The notes: generated by a model not told the origin, from the sequence alone. DNA of 46,926 nucleotides from Hyphomicrobiales bacterium (GCA_004144595.1 SEEM01000024.1:1-46926); one strand, 5' to 3'. Shown: positions 1 to 8,565, numbered from the stretch's first letter. Program-made: numbers and translations.

Positions 1-135
1 CATGAGGTTGCTCCATCGCTGACTGCGGCAACGATGGTACCGGCCTCGTTGCGCTGCCCATAGCTTCTAAGCCGCTCTCGCGGCAGGGCGCTGCGGCGCG
101 GTCGTCGCTGAGATTTCGCCTGTGAGGCGCTGCAT

Positions 136-170
136 CCGAGGATTTGGGGGTCGTTTCCCCTGATCCTCGG
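136..170 (+). repeat. Hairpin upstream of recombinase remnant
   Basis: An inverted repeat: CCGAGGAT at 136-143 pairs with ATCCTCGG at 163-170, and an inner G-run (146-150) faces a C-run (157-160). It lies directly before the start codon of a recombinase remnant. It may be a regulatory hairpin or the structured end of the mobile element the remnant came from; the sequence does not decide between these. Confidence 0.5.
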
Positions 171-178
171 AGGGTTCC

Positions 179-256
179 ATGATCAATGCCGTCTCGTCAC
201 TCCGCTGCGCCAGCGGATGATCGAGGACATCACCATCCGCCGGTTTGGCGAGCATA
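179..256 (+). pseudogene. Tyrosine recombinase N-terminal remnant, frameshifted
   Basis: ATG at 179, preceded by GGAGG, opens MINAVSS. A one-base frame change near 199-203 is then needed to continue as PLRQRMIEDITIRRFGEHT (202-256). That segment resembles the SAM-like N-terminal domain of tyrosine recombinases carried by IS91-type and related mobile elements. The similarity stops abruptly near 256, just before the end of the convergent LysR gene. I read it as the edge of a deleted mobile element. The family is judged by eye from a short stretch. Confidence 0.5.
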
Positions 257-280
257 CGAGCCCTGGGCACAATTTTGCAG

Positions 281-1159
281 TCAACCGCCAAAGGCATCGC
301 GCGTACGAAGGACGACGTCGAGAAACGCCCTGATGATCCGGGTCGACTCGCGCTGCTTCAGCACGACGACATGGGCATAGGTGTAGACCTCGGCCCCTTC
401 GATCCGGACCAGTTTCAGGTTCTCGTCCGCCACGAACTCCGCCTCGGAGACATAACTGATGCCGAGACCGTGGATCACCGCCTCGCGGATGGCTTCGCGG
501 CTGCCGATCTCCATGACCAGGCGGGGCTTCGTACCGGTCCTGGCAAGGGCATTCTCGAAGGCGCGTCGCGTGGTCGAGCCTTGCTCCCGCACGATCATCG
601 GCTCTCCCTCCAGCTCCTCCAGCCGGATGCTGTCGCGTTCGGCGAAACGATGGTCGCGGCGCACGAACACGGCCACAGGGTGACGCCGATAGGGCATGGT
701 CAAAAGGCGGTCGCCTTCGTCGATGTAAGCGAGGACGGCGACGTCGCATCTGTAGCTTTCGAGATCGTCGAGCACCTCGGCGGAGTTCCCGAGCTTCACG
801 GCGAGTTCGATCTCCGGATAGGCTTGATTGAAGGCGGCCAGCATCTCTGTGACATGGTATGGCCCGACGGCGCTGATCGATAAGCGGCCGGTCCGCAATT
901 CCCGCGTTTCCGACAGGAAGGCGAGCACCTCGGCTTCCTCGGCGAAGAGGCGGGTGGTGATGGCAAGAAGCTGGCGGCCGGTGTCGCTGAGCTCGCGTCG
1001 TCGGCCACGCTTCACGAAGAGCTCGACGCCGAACTCCTCCTCCAGCGCGCCGACCTGGGCCGTCAAGGTCGGCTGACTGATGTGGAACGCGTCCGCGGCG
1101 GCGTTGAAGCCCCCCGAGTTGGCCACGAGATGGAACGATCTGAGCTGGGTGTAACGCAT
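281..1159 (-). CDS. LysR-family transcriptional regulator
   Basis: A 292-residue protein of normal LysR length. The N-terminal winged helix-turn-helix (about residues 1-60) contains the typical AAADAFHISQPTLTAQV recognition region. Residues about 90-290 form the periplasmic-binding-protein-like effector domain. It is divergent from the iron alcohol dehydrogenase gene, with about 106 bp between starts, so it probably controls that gene and itself. A T-N11-A dyad overlaps its own start codon. Relatives in similar positions sit beside aminoethylphosphonate genes, so the inducer may be a phosphonate or its aldehyde. That part is inference from the neighbour, not from this protein. Confidence 0.9.
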   Translation of the reverse strand: MRYTQLRSFHLVANSGGFNAAADAFHISQPTLTAQVGALEEEFGVELFVKRGRRRELSDTGRQLLAITTRLFAEEAEVLAFLSETRELRTGRLSISAVGPYHVTEMLAAFNQAYPEIELAVKLGNSAEVLDDLESYRCDVAVLAYIDEGDRLLTMPYRRHPVAVFVRRDHRFAERDSIRLEELEGEPMIVREQGSTTRRAFENALARTGTKPRLVMEIGSREAIREAVIHGLGISYVSEAEFVADENLKLVRIEGAEVYTYAHVVVLKQRESTRIIRAFLDVVLRTRDAFGG

Positions 1160-1172
1160 AGCAAATAGCTAT
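1158..1172. promoter_or_regulatory. Candidate LysR operator (T-N11-A dyad)
   Basis: ATAGC-AAATA-GCTAT is a perfect 5-bp inverted repeat with a 5-bp spacer and matches the T-N11-A core of LysR-type boxes. It overlaps the start codon of the LysR gene and lies in the divergent intergenic region, where autorepression and activation of the dehydrogenase would be expected. Confidence 0.5.
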
Positions 1173-1220
1173 CCAATCGCGTCAAAAAATCAATTTGTTC
1201 TGAGAACTCGGTTCTGTGAG

Positions 1221-1259
1221 CATCCTCGCAACAGGCCGGAAAGGCGCATTGCGAGGATG
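1221..1259 (+). promoter_or_regulatory. Hairpin covering the ribosome binding site of the dehydrogenase gene
   Basis: CATCCTCGCAA (1221-1231) is perfectly complementary to TTGCGAGGATG (1249-1259), with a 17-nt loop. The 3' arm holds the GAGG Shine-Dalgarno and the first ATG (1257). In RNA it would occlude initiation, so translation of the next gene may be conditional. Confidence 0.5.
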
Positions 1260-1265
1260 AACCGC

Positions 1266-2354
1266 ATGAACTGGGCGTACTGGAATCCCGTCAGGATCCG
1301 CTTCGGATCCGGCCTGCTCGACGAGGTCGCGAAGCTGGTCGGCAAGCGCCGCTGGGCGCTCGTCACCTATGACCAGCCGATCTTCCGCGAGCTCTCGGTG
1401 CGACTGACCGCGGTCGCCGGTGCGCCGGTCGTGTCGATCACCAATATCGAGACGAATCCGGATTGCGCCGATCTCGCCTTGTCCTGCCGCCAGTTCGGCG
1501 CGGCGGAGCCGGCCGAGGTGATCGTCGCGCTCGGCGGCGGCTCGATGATCGATGCCGCGAAGGTACTGGCCGCCAGCAACGGCGATTTCGAGACCGTGCG
1601 CCGCCATCTCGTCGAGAAGACGCCGCTCGACGAGAGCGCGATCATCCCGATCATCGCCGTGCCGACGACGGCCGGGACAGGGAGCGAGGTCACCTCCTGG
1701 GCCACGGTCTGGGACGCGGCCAATGGCAGCAAGTACTCGCTTGCCCATCCCCGGCTCTACCCGGAGACCGCGGTACTCGATCCGGCGCTGACCGTCGGCG
1801 CGCCGCGGGCCCTGACGCTGGCGACCGGGCTCGACGCCCTGTCCCATGCTCTGGAGAGCATCTGGAACGTCAACGGCAATCCGGTCTCGGCGAATTATGC
1901 CGTCGAGGCCGCGAGGGAGATCATCGACACCTTGCCTCGCCTGCTGGAGCGCCTCGACGATGTCGAGCTCCGCGCCCGCCAGATGCGCGCGAGCTTGCTC
2001 GCCGGCATGGCCTTCTCGAACACCAAGACCGCGCTCGCCCATAACATCTCCTACGACATCACCCTGAAGAGCGGGACGATCCACGGCATCGCCTGCTCCT
2101 TCTCGCTGCCGATCGTGATGCGCTGGGCCATGGGCGCTGAGCCGCAATGCGACGCGGCGCTGCGCCGCGTCTTCGGCCCAGATCTCGAAGCGGGTGCCGA
2201 GCGTCTCGGCGCCTTCCTGCGCAATCTCGGCGTCTCGACCGACCCCACCGCCTACGGCGTCTCAGGCGTCGAGTGGAACCGCCTCGTCGGCAAGGCACTC
2301 GAAGGCGAACGCGGCCGCAATTTCATCGGAAGGCGGGCGGCCATGGCCGCCTGA
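1266..2354 (+). CDS. Iron-containing alcohol dehydrogenase, phosphonoacetaldehyde reductase-like
   Basis: A group III (Fe-type) alcohol dehydrogenase of 362 residues. GGGSMID at residues 90-96 is the nucleotide-binding loop. D190, H194, H259 and H273 match the four metal ligands of the family. The overall sequence resembles proteins annotated as phosphonoacetaldehyde reductase, which interconvert phosphonoacetaldehyde and 2-hydroxyethylphosphonate; the substrate is inferred. I chose the ATG at 1266 because AGG at 1254-1256 is well spaced from it. The in-frame ATG at 1257 directly abuts that site. The gene is divergent from the LysR gene. Downstream it runs into a truncated stub, so the original operon was probably longer. 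Confidence 0.8.
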   Translation: MNWAYWNPVRIRFGSGLLDEVAKLVGKRRWALVTYDQPIFRELSVRLTAVAGAPVVSITNIETNPDCADLALSCRQFGAAEPAEVIVALGGGSMIDAAKVLAASNGDFETVRRHLVEKTPLDESAIIPIIAVPTTAGTGSEVTSWATVWDAANGSKYSLAHPRLYPETAVLDPALTVGAPRALTLATGLDALSHALESIWNVNGNPVSANYAVEAAREIIDTLPRLLERLDDVELRARQMRASLLAGMAFSNTKTALAHNISYDITLKSGTIHGIACSFSLPIVMRWAMGAEPQCDAALRRVFGPDLEAGAERLGAFLRNLGVSTDPTAYGVSGVEWNRLVGKALEGERGRNFIGRRAAMAA

Positions 2355-2432
2355 GAGCAAGCAACAGGCAACGACGCCCGCAACGGTTTACCGGCAGATC
2401 AAAAGATCGCCGGATCATCTTGGGAGGATGAC

Positions 2433-2495
2433 ATGACCATTTCGAGTCGTACGATACTGAAGAGCTCACTGGCTGCGGGGCGCGTGCTGCAGTAA
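2433..2495 (+). pseudogene. Truncated start of a secreted protein gene (20 codons)
   Basis: A strong Shine-Dalgarno (GGGAGGATGAC) precedes an ATG that opens MTISSRTILKSSLAAGRVLQ and then TAA. The peptide looks like the n- and h-region of an export signal of a periplasmic binding protein, cut off where AAGAVLAAP would be expected. The stop lies 2 bp from the end of the convergent metallohydrolase gene, so foreign sequence seems to have been joined here. A real leader peptide is the alternative. It is too short to name the lost protein. Confidence 0.5.
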
Positions 2496-2497
2496 CG

Positions 2498-3406
2498 CTA
2501 TAGGTAAATGGGGTTCGACCAGGCGATCTTGCCGGCTTCGTCGATGACGACGAGGCGGCACCAGTCGCCCTCGAATTTGCGCCAGGGCAGGCGCGCAGAG
2601 GTCATGCCGCGGCCCGAAATCTTTTCGTTCTTCGAAGCGCGCCCGACCAGCGAGATCTGGAAGGCCGGCGAGCACGCGATCTCGACGAAATCGCCATCAA
2701 CGGTGACGTTCTCGATGAGCGGGCCCTGACTGGAATAGTAGCGGCCCTGCTTGAGGGCATCGACCAGCGCCTGCGGCTCGTTGACCTCAGCCTTGACCAT
2801 GACCCAGCCACCGAAGGCATCGCGGTTGCGGTCCTCCTCGACCACCCAGTGGGCATCGTCACAGGCGAGCGCATCGATGCGCCGGCCGGTGTTGAGGATG
2901 TCGTCGAGATAGTAGGAGCCGCCGCCGCGCCCGTTCAGGACCTGGCTCGTATGATTGTAGACCTCGACCGCATGCGCGCCCGGGATCGAGGCGGCATCGC
3001 CCGCGGTCAGCCCATACCATTCGGGATGAGGGATCGCGACGAAGGCGCCGGCATCGAGGCAGCGCTGCGCGAGCTGGGCCCCGGTCTCGCCATTGCGGTT
3101 GGGAGCGAAGTCGAGAGGCAGACCGACGGCTAGGATATGCCATTTTTCGCCGCGCTCCGTCGCGGGCGCGTGGCATTCCGCGCCCAGGATTGTGGTGAAA
3201 GCGTCGGTACGATAGCCGGTCGTGTCGACGATCGGGTAGTCGTAGTGCTCCATGAAGTGATCGGAGAGGCAGATGAAATCGTAGCCGCGCTCGCGATAGC
3301 GCTTGCAAACCTCTTCGGGCGAAAGCTTGCCGTCCGAACGCGTCGAATGCGTGTGGAGATTGCCTCGGTAAAACTGGCCGGGCGCAGCGAAAGCCTCAAC
3401 TTGCAT
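2498..3406 (-). CDS. PHP-domain metallohydrolase, CehA/McbA type
   Basis: A 302-residue PHP-superfamily protein. HTHSTRSDG near residues 18-26 and LSDH at 47-50 are the first metal-binding motifs; later HPEWYG and DDAH segments supply further ligands. The CehA/McbA group includes carbamate and phospho- or carboxyl-ester hydrolases; the substrate here is unknown. The start codon overlaps the end of the ABC ATPase gene by 11 bp, so it is the last gene of the transport operon and probably translationally coupled. I infer that it acts in the cytoplasm on the imported compound. No signal peptide is visible. Confidence 0.8.
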   Translation of the reverse strand: MQVEAFAAPGQFYRGNLHTHSTRSDGKLSPEEVCKRYRERGYDFICLSDHFMEHYDYPIVDTTGYRTDAFTTILGAECHAPATERGEKWHILAVGLPLDFAPNRNGETGAQLAQRCLDAGAFVAIPHPEWYGLTAGDAASIPGAHAVEVYNHTSQVLNGRGGGSYYLDDILNTGRRIDALACDDAHWVVEEDRNRDAFGGWVMVKAEVNEPQALVDALKQGRYYSSQGPLIENVTVDGDFVEIACSPAFQISLVGRASKNEKISGRGMTSARLPWRKFEGDWCRLVVIDEAGKIAWSNPIYL

Positions 3407-5066
3407 GCTTCAAGGTCCTGTGTGCGAGCTGCTGCGAGGCGGTCGCGAAGGCCGCCAGCAGATTTCGGGTGTAGTCTGAGGATGGCGCGCTCAGCACGGC
3501 GCCCGTTTCGCCGTAGTCGCGGATGCGACCCTTCTCGAGCACGAGAATCCGGTCCGACATCTCGGCAACGACCGGCAGGTCATGCGAGATGAAGAGATAG
3601 GTCGTGCCGTGTTCGCGCTGCAGCCGCTTCATCACGCGCAGGACGGAGGCCTGCACCGTCACGTCGAGCGCGGAGGTGACCTCGTCGCAGAGCACCAGAT
3701 CCGGCTTGCCGGCGAAGGCGCGGGCGATGGCGACGCGCTGTTGCTGGCCGCCGGAGAGCTGACGCGGCGAGCGGTCGAGGAAGGTCGCGCTCAGTCCGAG
3801 TTCGGCCAGCAGTTCGATCGTGCGCTCGCGTGCCGCGGCGCGGCTCATGCCGAAGAAGACCTGCAGCGGCCGGGCGATGAGCTGCTCCACGGTATGCTGC
3901 GGATTGAGCGAGGAAGCCGGGTCCTGGAAGATCATCTGCACGCGCCGGCGCAGGTCGCGGTCGCGCCGCGGGGCGAGGCCGTACAGGATCTGCCCGTCGA
4001 AGCGGATCTCGCCGCCATTGCCGGCGACGAGGCCGGCGACCAGCGCAGCCAGCGTCGACTTGCCGCTGCCGGATTCCCCGACGACCCCAAGCGTGGTGCC
4101 GGGTGGGATCGCGAGCGAGATATCGGCCAATGTCGGGGGCAGCGCCGGCCGCGGGAAGAACCGCCGCAGCGGGTTCCACCCGGGCGGGCGGCCATACGAG
4201 AAATCGAGCTTTTCGATCGACAGCGCCGGCTCCTGGCCGTGGAACGGCGCGACATTCGAGGACTTGGCAGTCTCGAGCTTCGGAATGGCGGCGATAAGGG
4301 TCCGCGCATAATCCGTGCGAGGGCGGGTGAAGACCTCGCCGGTCGGCCCGTCTTCCAGGACCTTGCCGTCCTTCATGACCAGAACCCGCTCGCACATCCG
4401 GGCGATCACGTTGAGATCGTGGCTGACATAGATCAGCGTCGTGCCGGTGCGCTTCTGCAGTCGGCTGACGAGATCGAGCACCTGGGACTCGACCGTCTTG
4501 TCCAGCGCCGTGGTCGGCTCGTCGAGGATAACAAGCTCCGGCTCCGCCACCAGCGCGGCCGCAATGACGACGCGCTGCCGCTGCCCGCCGGAAAGCTGGT
4601 GCGGATAGCGGTCGTAGATCGCGGCGGGATCGGGCAGCTCCATCGCCGCCAGCAGTTCGAGCGCCTTCTTCTTCGGCGTCAGTCCGCCGGCCGCCTTGTG
4701 CAGCCGGATGAGTTCGACGAGATGCTGGCCGATGGTCAGATGCGGCGTCAGCGCAGAGAGCGGATTCTGCGGCACCATCGCCGCGCGCCGGCCGCGGTAT
4801 TGCAGGAGCTGGTCGGGCTTCAGCTTCAGCACGTCGAGCCCGGCGACGTTGAGGCTGCCCCCGGCAATCCGTGCGCCCGGCCGGGTATAAGCGAGAAAGG
4901 CACGGGCCAGCGAGGACTTGCCGCAGCCGCTCTCGCCGACGATGCCCAGCGTCTCGCCCCGGGCGACCGAGAAACTCACCGTGTCGACAGCGGTCGTCTC
5001 CGTCTGCGGGCCGGTCCTGTAGACGAGCTTGAGGTCCCGGACCTCGATATGCGCGGGTGCCGGCAT
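3396..5066 (-). CDS. Dipeptide/oligopeptide-type ABC transporter, fused double ATPase
   Basis: 556 residues with two complete nucleotide-binding domains in tandem, equivalent to DppD plus DppF. Domain 1 has Walker A GESGCGKS (44-51), signature LSGGQ (158-162) and Walker B ending LDEP. Domain 2 has GESGSGKS (about 330-337) and LSGGQ (437-441). Both look catalytically intact. I chose the start at 5066, one base after the stop of the upstream permease gene; an in-frame ATG at 5099 would add 11 residues inside that gene. It overlaps the PHP hydrolase gene by 11 bp. It should power uptake through the two permeases upstream. Confidence 0.92.
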   Translation of the reverse strand: MPAPAHIEVRDLKLVYRTGPQTETTAVDTVSFSVARGETLGIVGESGCGKSSLARAFLAYTRPGARIAGGSLNVAGLDVLKLKPDQLLQYRGRRAAMVPQNPLSALTPHLTIGQHLVELIRLHKAAGGLTPKKKALELLAAMELPDPAAIYDRYPHQLSGGQRQRVVIAAALVAEPELVILDEPTTALDKTVESQVLDLVSRLQKRTGTTLIYVSHDLNVIARMCERVLVMKDGKVLEDGPTGEVFTRPRTDYARTLIAAIPKLETAKSSNVAPFHGQEPALSIEKLDFSYGRPPGWNPLRRFFPRPALPPTLADISLAIPPGTTLGVVGESGSGKSTLAALVAGLVAGNGGEIRFDGQILYGLAPRRDRDLRRRVQMIFQDPASSLNPQHTVEQLIARPLQVFFGMSRAAARERTIELLAELGLSATFLDRSPRQLSGGQQQRVAIARAFAGKPDLVLCDEVTSALDVTVQASVLRVMKRLQREHGTTYLFISHDLPVVAEMSDRILVLEKGRIRDYGETGAVLSAPSSDYTRNLLAAFATASQQLAHRTLKHAS

Positions 5067-5067
5067 G

Positions 5068-5943
5068 TCAGAGCTCCGTGGAGGCGATGCCGAAGGCACG
5101 GGCGAAGCCGTCGACCATGAAGTTCACCCCGATGATCAGGGTGGAGAGCATGATCGCCGGCAGGAGCAGGAACCACGGATCGGTGAAGACCACGCCCATC
5201 GCCTCCTGCACCATCAGGCCCCAGTCCGGCGTCGGCTGGCTGATGCCGAGACCGAGGAAGGACAACGCGCTGATGCGCAAAACGGCGGAGGAGACGCGTA
5301 CCGCGAGCTCGACGCCGAGCAGCCCGGTCAGGTTCGGCAGGATCTCGCGAAGCATGATGGCGAAGCGGCTTTCCCCGCGCAATTCGGCCGCGCGGACGAA
5401 ATCGAGCGTCGCCAGGCTGATCGTCTTCGCGCGGATCACCCGGACGACGCCCCAGGTATAGACCGCCGCCACGACGGGGATCAGCGCCCAGATGTCCTTG
5501 CCCAGCGCGAGTGTCAGGATGGCGATCAGGATGATCTCGGGGATCGACATCATCGCATCGACGAAGCGCATGACGATTTCGTCGAAGCGCCCGCCGACAT
5601 AGCCGGCCATCACGCCGAGGATGGTGCCGACTGCCAGCGCGATCGCGACGCCGCAGAAGGAGACGAGGAGCGCAATCCGGCCGCCTTCGATGATCCGGCT
5701 GAAATAATCGCGCCCGATCTGGTCGGTCCCCATCAGGAATTCCCAGGAAGGGCGCAGGAGAGGGGCGGAGACGAGCGCGCTTGAATCATGCGGCGCGATC
5801 AGCGGGCTGAACAGGGCCAGGAACAGATGCAAGGCGACGAGGATCGTGCCGAACAGCGTCGCCGGCTGGGACAGGGCGCGCCGGAGCGATGACGCGCGGG
5901 GCGCCGCCGGCGGTTCGGATGCGACGGGGAGGACATCAGCCAT
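5068..5943 (-). CDS. ABC transporter permease, DppC type
   Basis: About 291 residues starting MADVLPVAS. An N-terminal cytoplasmic tail leads to a first membrane helix near residues 25-50, then GTDQIGRDYFSRIIEGGR, the conserved segment of DppC/OppC permeases, and several more helices with an EAA-type loop (RAAELRGESRFAIMLREILP). The start codon overlaps the stop of the DppB-type gene by 8 bp, and an earlier in-frame ATG would lie deep inside that gene. It pairs with the DppB-type subunit to form the inner-membrane channel. Confidence 0.92.
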   Translation of the reverse strand: MADVLPVASEPPAAPRASSLRRALSQPATLFGTILVALHLFLALFSPLIAPHDSSALVSAPLLRPSWEFLMGTDQIGRDYFSRIIEGGRIALLVSFCGVAIALAVGTILGVMAGYVGGRFDEIVMRFVDAMMSIPEIILIAILTLALGKDIWALIPVVAAVYTWGVVRVIRAKTISLATLDFVRAAELRGESRFAIMLREILPNLTGLLGVELAVRVSSAVLRISALSFLGLGISQPTPDWGLMVQEAMGVVFTDPWFLLLPAIMLSTLIIGVNFMVDGFARAFGIASTEL

Positions 5944-6913
5944 GGCGCGAACTCGTTCGGACGCGCGGGTCCAGCGCAAGGACGGCGATGTCGGCGATGA
6001 GGTTGGCGGCGATGACCGCCAGTGCGGCCAGGAATGCGATCGCCTGGATGATCGGGATTTCCCGTTGTGCGAGGGCGCGCAGCAATTCACTGCCGATGCC
6101 CGGGAATTTGAAGACGGCTTCGACCACCACCGAGCCGGAGAGCAGCGATGCGACGAAGGCGGCCGTGCCGTTGAGCATGGGGATGAGGGCGGAAGGGAGA
6201 GCGTGCCCGATACAAACCCGCCAGGCCGGCACGCCAGCCAGTTGCGCGCGCTCGGCATAGTCGCTGTTCAGCGCCTCGATCATTCCGGCGCGCAACAGCC
6301 GGAACTGATAGGCCGCGCCATGGACGCAAAGCGCCAAGACCGGCAGGATCGCGGCGGCGAGGATGGTGAGCTTGGGTGCGTCGGTCGACGCGAAGATCAC
6401 CGCCGGCGACAAGCCGAGCCAGACCGCGAAGACGATGACGAAGATGTTGCTGACCACGAAATCCGGCATGGAATAGGTGAACAGCGTCGTGCCGCTGATG
6501 GCGTTGTCGAGGCGCCCGCCCGGCCTGAGGCTCGCGAGCACGCCGAGTACAATCACCGCGGCCAGCATCACCGCCAGTGCGACCCCGGCGAGAATGGCGG
6601 AATTGATCATCGGATGAAGAATACGGTCGTAGACCGGCTCGCGCTTGACGATGGTCGTGCCGAAATCGAGGCTGAACAGCCGTTGCCAGACTTCCAGAAA
6701 GCGAAGATAGACCGGTCGGTCCAGCCCGTATTCATGTCGCATCTCGGCGATCTGTTGGGGCGTGTAAAAGGCGAGCTCTTCGGCCGGGATCGTGGCGGTG
6801 ATCGCATCGCCCGGCAGCACCTCGGTGCCGAGAAATACGATCAGCGCCGTCAGGCTCAGAATGACGAAGGACAGGGCGAGCCGTCTTCCGATCATCGGGA
6901 TCATCCGCGTCAT
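5936..6913 (-). CDS. ABC transporter permease, DppB type
   Basis: About 325 residues starting MTRMIPMIGRRLALSF, with an immediate transmembrane helix, as is usual for DppB/OppB. The segment LGTEVLPGDAIT and the following periplasmic loop with GLDRPVYLRFLEVW are family hallmarks, and an EAA loop lies near the C-terminus. I placed the start at 6913 because a GAGG lies about 8 nt upstream; an ATG at 6919 is also possible. The gene lies between the binding protein and the DppC-type permease, in the usual order. Confidence 0.9.
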   Translation of the reverse strand: MTRMIPMIGRRLALSFVILSLTALIVFLGTEVLPGDAITATIPAEELAFYTPQQIAEMRHEYGLDRPVYLRFLEVWQRLFSLDFGTTIVKREPVYDRILHPMINSAILAGVALAVMLAAVIVLGVLASLRPGGRLDNAISGTTLFTYSMPDFVVSNIFVIVFAVWLGLSPAVIFASTDAPKLTILAAAILPVLALCVHGAAYQFRLLRAGMIEALNSDYAERAQLAGVPAWRVCIGHALPSALIPMLNGTAAFVASLLSGSVVVEAVFKFPGIGSELLRALAQREIPIIQAIAFLAALAVIAANLIADIAVLALDPRVRTSSRHG

Positions 6914-6975
6914 GCTCATCGCCTCGGGGAATGGCGGGCGGTGGAGCCGGCGGGGGCCTGCTCCACCATGCGGGC

Positions 6976-8565
6976 TCAGGCCGAAATCCACACGTCGTCG
7001 AAGCGGCTGCTCCAGTTCTGCGAGTGCGACCTGAGGTTCTGGACCTTGGGCGCATGCGCCAGCATGTTGCGGCGCCCGCCCAGCACGATGGCGGGCGTAT
7101 CCGACTGGACGATGCGCTGAAGCTCCTTGTACATCTCCAGCCGCTTGGCGTCGTTCGGCTCGGAGATCGTACGCTCGTAGAGCGCGACGAAGGAGTCGTA
7201 TTTCGCCCCGGCCCAGCCGGCCGCTTCCGTCGGGTTGGTGATGAAGCGCCCCAGATTGATGGCCGGGTTGCGCGGCCCGACCAGCGAACGGGCTGGCCGC
7301 CCGATCGGCGGGTTCACTTGCCTGGTATAGGCATCGAAGCCGTCCGTCGGGATCTCCCGAAGTTCGAGATTGATCCCGGCCTGCTTCAGCGATTGGGCGA
7401 CGATCGCCATGATGCGTGGCTCCTCCGGAAACGAGGCGCAGAAGACGATGGCCGGCAGCGTCAAGCCGTTAGGATGCCCGGCTTCGGCCAGGAGCTTTCT
7501 GGCCCGCTGAACGTCGTAGGATTTCTCGCGCGGAAAGAACTCCGGGTTGATCCCCGACATATGGGTGTCGTTTCCGACCCAGGTTCCGGGGTCGTTGTAG
7601 ATGATCTTGTTGATCGCATCGCGATCGATCGAGAGGCTGATCGCCTCGCGGATGCGCGGATCGTTCCAGATGAGATTCAGGTTCTTGGGCATGCTGAGCA
7701 GGAACTGGTCGCCGCCCTTGGATTTATGGATCTGCCCGCCGGCGCTCTCGTATTGCCCGGCCGTCGTCGGATCGATGTTGAAGACCGCGTTGAACTGGCC
7801 CGATCGGAAGCCGTTGATCGCCGTCTGCGAATTGACGACATAACCCTCGATCTCGTCGATGAAGGGGCGCCCCTTCATCCAGTAGTTCTCGTTGCGGACG
7901 GCCTGGAAGCCGCGGCGATTATCGACCTGCACCAGCTTGAACGGGCCCGTGCCGATGCCGTCGGCTAGGATGAGATCGGGCGCGGCCGCCGGAACGATGA
8001 CGATCCGGTACTCGGCAAGCGCATAGGGCCATTCGGCGTAGCTGGCGTTCAGGATGAAGCGCAGGCCGTATTTTCCCCGCGCCTCGACCCTGTCGAACCA
8101 CTTGTTGATGAAGGAGCTGCCCTTCTGGGCGATATGCGCGTTGATCGACGCCACCGCGTCTTCCGACGTCATCTCCTTGCCGTTGTGGAACATCACGCCT
8201 TCGCGCAGCTTGAAATCCCAGATCTTCAGCGTCTCGTCGACCGGAGCCCAGCTTTCGGCCAGCTCGCCCCTGAGATTGAAGTCGTGGTCGACCCAGATCA
8301 GGCAGTTCCAGATCGAGCGGGTCAGCAGGTCGATCCAGTAATAGGGATGCTTGCCATTGTTCGACGTACCCACCGCCCAATTCGGGTAGGTCTGGCCGTA
8401 AACGAGCTTGCCACCGCTCTTCGGCGTGGCGCCTTGCGGCAGCGCGGCCCAGTCAGGGAGAGGATCGGCGGCGAGAGCGCCGATTCCGAGTATTGATTGA
8501 AACCCGGTTGCAGCTACGCTAAGGCCGACAAGCTGAAGAAACTCGCGCTTCGACATGATATTCAT
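6976..8565 (-). CDS. Family 5 ABC transporter solute-binding protein
   Basis: 529 residues, typical of DppA/OppA-like binding proteins. The N-terminus MNIMSKREFLQLVG plus a hydrophobic stretch to about residue 33 is an export signal with a KR pair in place of a strict twin arginine. The mature part has the family segment with LAESW, FKLREGVMFHNGKEMTSEDA and later GTGPFKL. GGAGG lies 6 nt before the ATG at 8565. First gene of the operon. The ligand cannot be read from sequence; this family binds peptides, opines, sugars and other compounds. Confidence 0.92.
   Translation of the reverse strand: MNIMSKREFLQLVGLSVAATGFQSILGIGALAADPLPDWAALPQGATPKSGGKLVYGQTYPNWAVGTSNNGKHPYYWIDLLTRSIWNCLIWVDHDFNLRGELAESWAPVDETLKIWDFKLREGVMFHNGKEMTSEDAVASINAHIAQKGSSFINKWFDRVEARGKYGLRFILNASYAEWPYALAEYRIVIVPAAAPDLILADGIGTGPFKLVQVDNRRGFQAVRNENYWMKGRPFIDEIEGYVVNSQTAINGFRSGQFNAVFNIDPTTAGQYESAGGQIHKSKGGDQFLLSMPKNLNLIWNDPRIREAISLSIDRDAINKIIYNDPGTWVGNDTHMSGINPEFFPREKSYDVQRARKLLAEAGHPNGLTLPAIVFCASFPEEPRIMAIVAQSLKQAGINLELREIPTDGFDAYTRQVNPPIGRPARSLVGPRNPAINLGRFITNPTEAAGWAGAKYDSFVALYERTISEPNDAKRLEMYKELQRIVQSDTPAIVLGGRRNMLAHAPKVQNLRSHSQNWSSRFDDVWISA

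Noticed and set aside
1182..2147. 321-codon frame antisense to the dehydrogenase
   Set aside because: Shadow of the conserved gene on the other strand; no recognisable domain.
3582..5120. 512-codon frame antisense to the double ATPase
   Set aside because: Low-complexity Arg/Asp/Glu-rich translation opposite a clear ABC ATPase gene.
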